A stretch of DNA of 64,000 nt, taken from NCBI GenBank assembly GCA_036250195.1, contig JAVHZZ010000009.1:41941824-42005823 (forward strand). Reading direction: 5' to 3'. A program made the position numbers and the translations under genes. Position 1 is the stretch's first letter; each line of letters opens with the position of its first letter. This DNA comes from Mixophyes australis (taxonomy: Eukaryota > Chordata > Amphibia > Anura > Limnodynastidae). Below are positions 55,285 through 64,000 of the stretch, one piece after another. The notes beneath the pieces were generated by a model, which was not told the DNA's origin, ran no database searches, and was given only the letters and a program-made list of their open reading frames with translations.

Positions 55285-56087
55285 CTATAATATAAATGTC
55301 TAGTGGCGTGTGTTAGTCTGTCTGTGTGTAAAAAAAAAAAAAAAAACCAAGCTGCAGCGCCACCTGCTGGACACTGACCTATATATTTCTTGAAGGAGAA
55401 GTGACAGTTGGGAGTGGTTGGTGGTTTTCGGGGGTGACAGTGGGGAGTTTTTAACACCTTAAGTAGCTTGATTTGACTAGAATGCATGAGTATCATACAC
55501 AGGTTAACTGACCTACTAAATTCTTAGTGTGTGTGGAAAAAAAACCTCAAAAAGGGCTGAAATTTGGTATACTGACATTATTGACGAGTTAAGGGGTCAA
55601 ACTCATTTTCGTGAGGTAATTTTACCTCATTAACACACATGTGTACAGTGGCGGATCCAGAGGGGTGCGATCGGGGCAATCGCCCCCCCTAGCAGGGGTT
55701 TGCTGCCGACGGCTGCACAGTATGTGCAGGTCCGTTTGGCAGTGACAGTGTGCTGCCCGGCTGCTCTGATTGTGTTTTAAACACAGAGCAGCCGGGCAGC
55801 ACACTGTCCCTGCCTGTCACTGCCGAGCTGACCTGCGCATACTGTGCAGCCCCCAGCAGCCACAGAAGTCAGAAAGGGGGCGGGGCCTAAATTGCCCCGC
55901 CCTAACATCCCCCCGGGGAACAAACATTTTCTAGATCCGCCCCCTGCATGTGTAGCGGCGTGTGTTAGTGTGTGTGTGTCTGTGGAAAAAACTATTTTCT
56001 CAGAAAGGGCTCATCCGAATGAGCTGAAATTTGGTATACTGACATTATTTGCCAAAAAAATGCATGAGTATCATGCACGGGTTAACT

Positions 56088-56133
<46 letters not shown>
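55249..56133. repeat. Two direct copies of a TA-run/gcgtgtgttag repeat
   Basis: TA runs at 55249-55275 and 56092-56133. Repeated phrases: ggcgtgtgttagt (55304, 55958), gctgaaatttggtatactgacattatt (in parts at 55557 and 56018) and atgcatgagtatcat (55483, 56059). The class is unknown to me; it looks like a tandem insertion of one short family, into which the hAT-type element below inserted. Confidence 0.6.
55646..55946. mobile_element. hAT-type MITE (CAGTGGCGGATCCAGA ends), perfect 8-bp duplication
   Basis: Ends CAGTGGCGGATCCAGA and CTAGATCCGCCCCCTG; CATGTGTA on both sides (55638-55645, 55947-55954). GC-rich, with a strong central hairpin whose arms read ctgcccggctgctct and agagcagccgggcag. 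Confidence 0.93.
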
Positions 56134-56136
<3 letters not shown>

Positions 56137-56250
56137 AATTAGATTATCATTTGAAATATGGTCTCTCACCTCATCTCCCCTTTCCTCTGGGACTTACTCC
56201 CAATGCATTCCCTCACTGGATAGATCCTAATATTAGATTTCCGGAATGTC

Positions 56251-58072
56251 CAGGGGAGGGCTGGCCTAGGGGGCAGGGGGGCCAGTCAAAAAAAGTGTCT
56301 TTTGGGCCGGTGGAGTAACCGCGCAAGTTTCTATTGCTTGGTGGCTGACCCTCCTCCGGGACCAGCCACCATCTATATTGGCCACGGATCCTCCTGATCC
56401 ATCCTCCCTCCGTCCCTGTCCTATGTGTGGCCTATCACTGAGAGCCACATTGTCACATGGGACAGCACCTGTCACATGGTGCACGTCCCATGTGACACAG
56501 TGAAGTGCAGCAGACAGTGCGCAGCACAGATGGAATAAGGTAAGTGTTGTGGGGGATGTTAATATGGAGTGTGTGTGGGCACAGTCTGTGTGCACAGTCT
56601 GTTAATGTAGGGTGTTTATGTGTGGGCACAGTCTGTTAATGTAGGGTGTGTGTGAGGGCACAGTCTGTTAATGTAGGATGTGTGTGTGTGTGTGTGTGTG
56701 TGGGCACAGTCCATTAATGTAGGGTGTGTGTGTGTGTGTGGGCACAGTCTGTCAATGTAGGATGTGTGTGTATGGGCACAGTCTGTTAAAGTAGGGTGTG
56801 TGTGTGTGTGTGTGTGTGTGTATGGGCACCGTCTGTTGATGTAGGGTGTGTGTGTGTGTGTGTGGGCACAGTCTGTTAATGTAGGGTGTGTGGGCACAGT
56901 CTGTTAATGTAAGGTATGTGTGTTTTTGTGTGTGGGCACAGTCTGTTAATGTAGGGTGTGTGTGGGCAAAGTCTGTTAATGTAGGGTGTGTGTGTGTGGG
57001 CACAGTCTGTTAATGTAGGGTATGTATGTGTGTGTGTGGGCACAGTCTGTTAACGTAGGGGATGTGTGTGTGTGTGGGCACAGTCTGTTAACATAGGGTG
57101 TGTGTGGGCACAATATGTTATTATGTGAGGTAAGATCCCCTAATATAGTGTGGGAGGTAAGCTATTTAATGGTGGAGTGCAGGTGTTGGCTAATTATTTA
57201 ATGGGCGCTTTTTTATTTGTGGGGTGATAGTGAGGCAATTTAATTTAATTTAATAGTGGCGCCTATTAATTTAAGGTGAGGTAACGGGACCTTTAATTTA
57301 ATGCTGGGTTGGTTTGGGGCTATAAATTGAATATGGGGCTGATTTTGGGGAGGAGGGATATTTATAATATGTGAATATGAATTATTTAATTCCATGGATG
57401 GTTTTGGGAAATGGTTATATTTATCAAACATAAATGCTATTTAATTTATTGCTGGGGCTGTTTGGAGGGAGGCTAATAGGTTTATATATTAAATGGGATT
57501 ACTATTCATTTAATTTTGGGGCTGGTTGGACAGAAATAGGTTTATTTATTAAATGTGTTTGCTATTATTTAAAGGTCAGGTCTGGTTGGGGGAAAATAGA
57601 TCTATCAAATGTGAATGTTATTTTAATGTGGCGGATGGAGGGAGGCCTAATTATAAAATGTAGATGCTACTGATTTAACACCGGGGCTGGTTGGAGTTTT
57701 CTAAATCTCATATACCCATTTTTTTTCCAAATAGGGCATCCAACATTCCAGAATCAAGACAAACAGGAACTGAGATAGACACCAGCAGCCACAGGTGGTG
57801 AAAGTGACATGAACAGGTAGGAGAGAGTAGGACAGTCTGCCAACTGTCCTGGATTTCAGTGACTGTCTCACTTAGTCAGGATTTGGTCCAACTGCAAGGA
57901 CAGTTGGCATTTATGCCCCGCTTCACACTGTACTGTTCATGAAGGCAGAGCTGGGTGCACCCAACAGTAGTGCACACTGTATTGCCTGTGTATTGTATAA
58001 AATGTATCTAAAATGATAACCATGTTATATCATAGTGGCCCGGGCCCCCTCCAGAGCCTTAATCCAGCTCTG
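56251..58072. repeat. Composite repeat with GT-rich minisatellite (copy 2)
   Basis: It begins CAGGGGAGGGCTGG and ends AATCCAGCTCTG, weakly inverted ends. 56570-57120 is a variable GT minisatellite with gggcacagtctgttaatgta units. 57180-57690 is AT-rich tandem units with ggctggttgga. 57700-57850 matches 700-860 of copy 1. The flanks do not give a convincing duplication. The GT array makes spurious His/Thr-rich open frames on the minus strand. Confidence 0.7.
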
Positions 58073-58129
58073 GGTCAGTTGTCAGATTGCCACCTAGTGC
58101 TCTGCTCCTCCTCCCAGTACCACCCCTCA

Positions 58130-58166
58130 TATTATTTGTTTTAGGTTAACCCTAAAACAAATAATA
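58130..58166. other. Perfect 16-bp inverted repeat (hairpin)
   Basis: TATTATTTGTTTTAGG is followed by a 5-base spacer and its exact inverse. Origin unknown; not obviously part of a larger element. Confidence 0.85.
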
Positions 58167-59494
58167 ACCATATTAGTATATAGGGCCAAGCAAAAGCAAG
58201 CCCTTTGATAGCAAAAACATCAGATTTTTTAGGCAAATGGGTTTTTTGCATTTTGATAAATCCCATTATAATCAGACAGGTATGCAGTTAAAAAAAAAAC
58301 AAAAAAAGTGCTGTAGGGATAAGGAACATATCAAATAAACTGCAATATAAAGTGAGGTTTGTTTTTCTTGCTTTATTTTTTTTTAAATTATTTAAGAGTT
58401 ACCATTTATAATAATAAAGTATCGCTGGATTAAGCAACACTAAAATAGCCTCTTTTTATATTGCTAAATATATATTGTACCGATAAACACCTTTTAAGGA
58501 TGGGCCGCTACTTATGGGCCAGTGTTGTGTGCTTGCCCCACACAGGCTAAAGTCTGCCAGCCAGCCCCTGCCAGGAGACTCTCAAAATAGCAAAATAGTG
58601 GGTAATCTCTGAGACTCCTTAGATAGTGTGCCAATCTCACAGAAGCTGAGTTGGATCATGAAGGCACAGTGACATCAACCAAGTGATGCAACACATTACA
58701 GTGCTCTGGAGGATTGTTGAATAATCAGTGAAGAGGATGTGTCAGATGGAGTGAGACTGAAGCTGTGCGGTGATGGGAAGGGTGGTGGGGAAGAGAGAAA
58801 CAATGGGGACATACCCCTGGATGGGGCTAGACATGCCCATTTCAAGGAGCAGAACATGACCCCTTCAGCTGCATGCCATGCTACCTATGTCGCCTAGATG
58901 ATTCTTGCACAATCTCCCTGAAATTAAGTATACCATTTTTAGACCTTGCTCTATGAGGATTATTGCTAGACCATTTTCTTTTTTACAACGCCATTGTCTA
59001 AACAGTTAGCTGTTCCAGAAGCCTTATAACATCTCTTTATCATTCAATGTTGATATCTAAGGAAAGCCAGACAGTTGTGGCCAAGTCCTTTATCAGCTTG
59101 CTTGTTAAAGATAATGCGCATAAGCTTTTATATCACTGGTACTTATATGGTGGTCTTATCTGGTCATACAGAATTTCTGGTCTGAGTTTCGAAATTTTAT
59201 TGTAAATATAACAGCTACAGTATTAAGTGCCAACTGAAACATATGATACTCACCCGCCTTTTCCCAATCTTCCAGAGCACCTAAACAAATTTATGTAACA
59301 CATCTTAAGTGCAGTCATCGGTCTAATAGCTCTTGGAAAAAAACAGAATCCTCCCACTATAGCTGCCCTCAGGAAAAGAGGCTAGTACATCTGCACAATG
59401 GAAGTTATGACCAGTGTTTTGAAATCATCTGTCTCTTTCTATTTCAACAAAATAAAGAATGTTTTCTTTCAATATCCTGTGCTATGGGCAATTC

Positions 59495-59590
59495 GGGAGA
59501 AAAGACTGTTCTCCCAGGAATCCGGGAGAACTACCTGAATTTCGATAATTTCACGAACAATCCAGGAGAGTAGACAAGTGTACTCCACAG
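59495..59590. mobile_element. Fragment of the cgggag TIR family (see 22345)
   Basis: Words ccgggagaactacctgaatt, then ccaggagagtagacaagtgt, resemble the end region of the element at 22345-22676 and the one at 62246-62537. Only one end is readable. Confidence 0.45.
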
Positions 59591-60189
59591 TGCTTATTTT
59601 TCTCACCACTGTGGCTATAGTGTGCAGTAAAAACTAACTGATGAGAACAAAATGTTTTTTACATTACATTTTTTAGAGTACCAAACACCCATTTTTATTT
59701 TTTAATGAATACAATTTCCATTAATTTCCATAAAATATGGAAGACAAAATCAGTGATGGAATGGAGAGTTAAACACAAACAGCTGACATGATATCTAGGA
59801 TTTCTGATGTATCTTTGTATTATGGTAAACAAATAATTTACAGTGGGTCGGTCTGTAGTGTATGTTCTACGTGGATTGTTGTGAGTACTAAGAATTTACT
59901 ATGTATGAAATATGAATTCATGAGTACATTTTAAACATAGTGTGATCTTTAAATCTTGATATCAGTTTCAATCAACTGAGTTTAAAAGCTACATTACCAC
60001 CTAGTAGGTTGCAGTAAGTATACTGGGAAGTTTTACATCCTTCAAGATATGCTTAGTTTCTGAACAAATAAATTGCAGTTTCTACTTTTACTGCAATAGT
60101 GATGAATCTCGTGCTGAAAGGAGGCTAGATTTCCAAAAATTATTTTATATATAACAGCTTTTGAAATAGTTGTTTGCTCCTGACATATA

Positions 60190-60377
60190 GGGGCGTATTC
60201 AATTGTTCCTCCGGCCGCCGGAAAAACGAGCGCTCTAAAACTATTACCGTTTATACGGTAATATTGCACGCAAAAACCGTTAATACGGTAGTTTACTCGC
60301 TGAATTTCATCTCGCAGCTCAGGGAGTTTTAGAGCGCTCATTTTTCCGGCGTCCGGAGGAACAATTGAATACGCCCC
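60190..60377. mobile_element. Palindromic MITE (GGGGCGTATTCAATTG ends), first of a tandem pair
   Basis: 188 bp with inverted ends GGGGCGTATTCAATTG and CAATTGAATACGCCCC, and inner arms with ccggaaaaacgagcgctc and its inverse. Left flank ATA (60187-60189). It is separated from the next copy by only TTA (60378-60380). Confidence 0.92.
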
Positions 60378-60380
60378 TTA

Positions 60381-60612
60381 GGGGCGTATTCAATTGTTAG
60401 CGTTAACGCTAACAAACGAGCGCTCGAAAAATCTTACCGTTAATACGGTAATTACTCTCGGAATTTCAGCTCGCCGCTCCCTGAGCGGCGAGCTGAAATT
60501 CCGTGAGTAAACTACCGTATTAACGGTTTTCACGCGCAATATTACCGTATAAACGGTAATATTTTTCGAGCGCTCGTTTTGCAGCGTTAACGCTGACAAT
60601 TGAATACGCCCC
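60381..60612. mobile_element. Palindromic MITE (GGGGCGTATTCAATTG ends), second of a tandem pair
   Basis: 232 bp forming one long hairpin. Arms include gttagcgttaacgct, cgagcgctcgaaaaat and gagctgaaattcc, centred on gagcggcgagc. Right flank ATA (60613-60615). Same ends as the first copy but a different interior. Confidence 0.92.
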
Positions 60613-61061
60613 ATAGTATTTCCGTGCATAGTGGAAATATCTCATATATTTAGCATACTATATTGGGTAATGGGTCAAGCTTGGGAATCAGTTTACACTG
60701 ATTACAAGTTAAATTTATAAGTTGGTATAAAATAATATTATTGATATCATTACTAGTTTATTGTTAGCTTTGGAAAATGTATTTAAGGGTTCTGATCCAT
60801 AGGTCAAATACTTTGATTCTAGTACAGATTAAAGCAATATTAGAAGAAGTTCCATAACCATTTAAAAGAGTTAAGTTTTGTATCGAATGAAATTGGACTA
60901 TTACTGGCTTAAAACACTATTTAATACTACCATTGGCCAAAACAGGCGGAGGAAGGGAACAATAGAGGCCACAAGGTAATGCTAACTGAGGGCATAGAAC
61001 TTTTAGGTAAATTAAAATATATAGTAGGAGCTGAATGCTGACATTATGACATAAGTAATTA

Positions 61062-61245
61062 CATACCTCCCAACCTTTATCCAGGCAAAAGTGTGGGAAA
61101 ATAAGCCCAACACCAATCTGCAATACACACGCCCTGAGCTCACACAAACTTTATCTTAATTTGCACTCTTTCAGACCAACCCACCCACTTCCTCATAAGG
61201 CACACCCCTCAAATATCCATGAATTGGGACAGTTGGGAGGTATTG
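61062..61245. mobile_element. Short TIR element (CATACCTCCCAAC ends)
   Basis: CATACCTCCCAAC on the left and GTTGGGAGGTATTG on the right, about 184 bp, non-coding. No clear flanking duplication. Confidence 0.6.
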
Positions 61246-62053
61246 TCAGTTGTGATGATATCTCTACTCATCATTTATACAAATATATTGTATAATTCCA
61301 GTGACATAACTTAAAATTTTTCAGCCCCATGGCAAGGGTTCCCAACCCTGACCAATCCATAATAACTTAACTAACGTTGTTGGCATAGTCACTGAAACAA
61401 AAAAATAAATGTGATGGCATACATGAAACACAAATACATTGCTAAGGTTAACACAAGTAGGGATATAGTTCTTACACATTTATTTAAATTTTTATTAGAT
61501 TGTTAGCATAGATGAGCAAAGAGATTGAGCCAATTCCAAGATTCTCCAAATTTTAGCGATTCACTGCTGGTGAATAAATTAAAAAAGGCTCAACCAATAA
61601 CACAAAACATTGAGGACATTTTCAGAAGTAAAAATGAAGGGCTGTTGAGAATGCAAAAGATTCAGAACCTGTCCACAGATTTCAGTAACTTTCTCCCTTA
61701 GGTGCCATTTGCCATTCTACTATACGACAATGACATGGAAAATTGTGCTGCAATTAGATATTTAGTACTAGTGACAGAGTTATCAACCCTTGAAAATATT
61801 CTTTACTATTCTTGACATATGATTTATGTCATTTTTGTAATGTAAATAGTGAAATTTGGTTTATGAATAGAAACAGAGTGCTCATATCCTCTATTCAGAC
61901 CAAAAAACATTGGTGTGGTAAACGCTATGTGAAATTTAGCACTGTCTGATGTTGTCAGATTTTTTTTTGTAATCTCTATTTCTTTTCTTACTGACAAAGA
62001 AAAGATTTACCTATTTTTTACTAACGATTGGCACCCATGACCACTATTATTAC

Positions 62054-62645
62054 TATTAACCTTGATGTAGCGCCAACAAATTTCACAGCACTTTATAGAG
62101 AATGTTTAGTCATTCACATCAGTCTCTGCCCTAGTGTAGATTACAGTGTAAACTCTCTACTGCAAAAACTAGACTGGATTTCACCCAATGCCAATTAACC
62201 TATCAGTATATTTGTATATTTTTTGGACTGTGGAAGGAAACCTCTCCTCCAGGAGATCTGGGAGTAGAGATCATGTGATAGGGGGTAGGAGGGGGCATGG
62301 TAACACAACAATTTCTTCACCATAGCCCTGTCCCCTGCTTGAAATTGCCAAAAATCACGGCATTTCATAGCAAGGGGTGGGGATTAATGACGCAAAGCGA
62401 AATCACTTCATTAAGTCCCGCCTCCATCATCTCCGGGAGGATGCCAACTCTACCGGGAAGTGTCAGAGGGAGAGAGAGTGAAGGGGCGAAATTCGAGAGC
62501 CTCTCAGAAATTCCGGGAGAGTAGACAAGTATGACATAAGGAGAACACATAAATTGCACACAAATAGTGCTTTGGTTAGATTTCAGCCAAAAGCCTAAAT
62601 GCAGTGAGGAAGCAATGCTAATCATTGTACCACAGTGTCACCCAT
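62054..62645 (-). mobile_element. Older copy of the tRNA-derived SINE, split by another element
   Basis: The tail is at the left (gtagcgccaacaaatttcac, cagcactttatagag, cattcacatcagtctctgcc). The body resumes at 62538 (aaggagaacacataaattgc) and the eroded tRNA-like head ends near 62645. Same order and strand as the copy at 6382-6781. Confidence 0.75.
62246..62537. mobile_element. cgggag TIR-family element inserted in the SINE
   Basis: It lies between two parts of the SINE. The right end ttccgggagagtagacaagtatgac is related to the right end of the 22345 element. The left end is eroded (ctcctccaggag). Confidence 0.6.
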
Positions 62646-62816
62646 CCAAAGTAATTGTTATTGTGCTGGTGGTGAAAGGACATCATGATTGGTAAAAAAA
62701 AAAAAAAAAACGAGAAGCAACAGATCAACCAAAGAGAAAGTTGCCATTTTTTTCAGCTGCTCATTGACAATACAGGTATATAAATAAATAGCTACCCTTT
62801 ATGCAGATACCTGTGT

Positions 62817-63012
62817 CAGGGCCATCTTTTCCATTGGGCACAATGGGCAGGTGCCCGCGGGGCCCCACTGGCAAGGGGGCCCCATAGGCAGGGCTCTTAA
62901 TTTGAATAAATAATCCTGCAAAAGAAAAAACCTGCAAAAAAAAACCTTAAAGGGTCACTGAGCAAGTACATCTATCTCTATCTCTATATATCTATATCTG
63001 TATCTCTGTACA

Positions 63013-63051
<39 letters not shown>

Positions 63052-63104
63052 GCCCCTGTGCACTGCTTTGCCCGGGGGCCCATAATGTTGTTAAGATGGG
63101 CGTG
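62817..63104. mobile_element. hAT-type MITE (CAGGGCCATCTT family), copy 2, perfect duplication
   Basis: Same family as 7815-8093 but inverted; right tip eroded to AAGATGGGCGTG. ACCTGTGT occurs on both sides (62809-62816, 63105-63112). It contains TCTA and TA microsatellites at 62970-63047, in the same internal place as copy 1. Confidence 0.93.
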
Positions 63105-63112
63105 ACCTGTGT

Positions 63113-64000
63113 ATAACTACACTTGCCATTGTTCAAACCACGTTGAAATCCAAACTATAGACAAAAACCTATATATAAATTTGTCTTTATCTGCTTGCCA
63201 ATGCAGAAACGGGTTCTTACAGGACCAGCCAAGTTCAATTTTGCAGTGGAAGTGCAAGTTCTCTTCTCCCACAAGACACTTTTCAAAGAGAAAAAAAACA
63301 TCTGCATAGTATGCAGGTAGTTTGTGATGTACAGTTGGATTAGGCAATTTAACTTAGGATAACAAGACCACTTTAAAAGAAGAAAGTCTTAGTTGCGGTT
63401 TGTTTTTCATGCTGCAATGGGATTGCAAAATGGGTTATAACTAAAAACTAAATAAACAAATATTAGATACTCTTGAAACTAACAGTAACATTTTATTATG
63501 GTTCTTTCAAATCATCATGTCTTATTGCTGGTTTCTGTGCAAGCTTTACCTGCATACAGAAGAAGAGGTCTCTTGTAATGCATTCAACAGTGTGCAAATC
63601 AGACTGTACAATGTTCTGCAGGTCTCCAGTGAGAAAATTAAACTAATAATTTAGTAGTGCCAAAAGAAAAACAGGCTCTGTTAAGGAGAATCCGTGAGGC
63701 TGCAAGGTTCTGGTTGGTACAAGATTATAGAACTAATTCTACTTGCATCTTTGCCTGTGATAAATATCAAGGGAAAGCATGCTACAAGTATGGACATGTT
63801 CTAGATGAAAACTAAGCAGCTTGCACATCTTCCAGGAATAGCTACAGGTGCTCAGTGAAATGATTTTGCAGAACACAGATCTAGTAGATATATAAATTCA
63901 GTGGCACTCCTATAACTGCCTATCCTCTTTTATTCTTCAGTTCCAAAATGATGCTCTCTTGGCACATATACATCATTTTTCGACAAATAACTGTTCGAAA
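63113..64000. other. PAPPA intron, nothing recognised
   Basis: AT-rich sequence with no open frame of interest and no terminal repeats. Confidence 0.6.

Larger units (their letters stand above)
49874..64000 (+). other. PAPPA: PAPPA intron 1 (beginning)
   Basis: Donor site CAG|GTAAGC at 49871-49879. No exon 2 (the Cys-Ser-Tyr-Ile-Ser-Arg block expected next in PAPPA) was found up to the window end. The intron is therefore at least 14.1 kb and is filled with the repeats listed below. Stretches between them (49880-50770, 52620-53800, 54000-54600, 58170-60180, 60616-61060, 61250-62050, 63105-64000) show no gene or recognisable element. Confidence 0.85.

Noticed and set aside
56616..57003. His/Thr-rich minus-strand frames
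   Set aside because: Complement of the GT minisatellite.
56251..58072. hAT assignment for the composite repeat
   Set aside because: The ends look hAT-like (CAGGGG and CTCTG), but the flanking 8-mers match at only about half the positions.

Overview
The window looks like a piece of a vertebrate nuclear genome, most likely an anuran amphibian. It has one spliced host exon, and nearly everything else is transposable-element sequence of kinds common in frogs: hAT, Tc1/mariner, PIF/Harbinger, L2-like and L1/Tx1-like LINEs, Penelope-like elements, a tRNA-derived SINE, an endogenous retrovirus and many palindromic MITEs. There are no operons, bacterial signals or CRISPR arrays. I cannot name the species from the sequence alone.

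Layout. 1-8100: repeats, Penelope-like (PLE) fragments in both orientations and an L1/Tx1-like endonuclease remnant split by a SINE. 8400-22735: the scattered pieces of one plus-strand endogenous retrovirus (possible PBS, gag zinc knuckle, protease, RT/RNase H, integrase end, env SU and TM). It is broken up by two hAT elements (11051-16115 and 16934-21258) and several small elements. 22922-35697: a dead Tc1 copy split by a third hAT (23119-34497), which itself carries two L2-like LINEs, a 188-bp MITE and an intronless copy of the host gene NSMCE2. 35700-48000: mostly old AT-rich sequence with MITEs, a PIF/Harbinger transposase remnant, a Myb-like partner remnant and a LINE fragment. 48400-49482: probable PAPPA promoter and 5' UTR. 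49483-49873: PAPPA coding exon 1 (plus strand). 49874-64000: PAPPA intron 1, with a long-armed foldback element, hAT and Harbinger-type MITEs, GT- and TA-rich minisatellites and SINE copies.

The only gene likely to be functional is PAPPA. The most interesting material is the hAT family. Three related copies in one window each carry a tandem array immediately 5' of the transposase start codon, and in two of them the period is 100 bp. Two of the three carry sequence from NSMCE2, the SUMO ligase of the SMC5/6 complex: one as an almost full-length processed copy with its 3' UTR, the other as short C-terminal fragments. This looks like capture of a host transcript by a cut-and-paste transposon. 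Many insertions can be dated relative to one another, because target-site duplications (TSDs), intact flanks or empty paralogous sites are visible inside the window.
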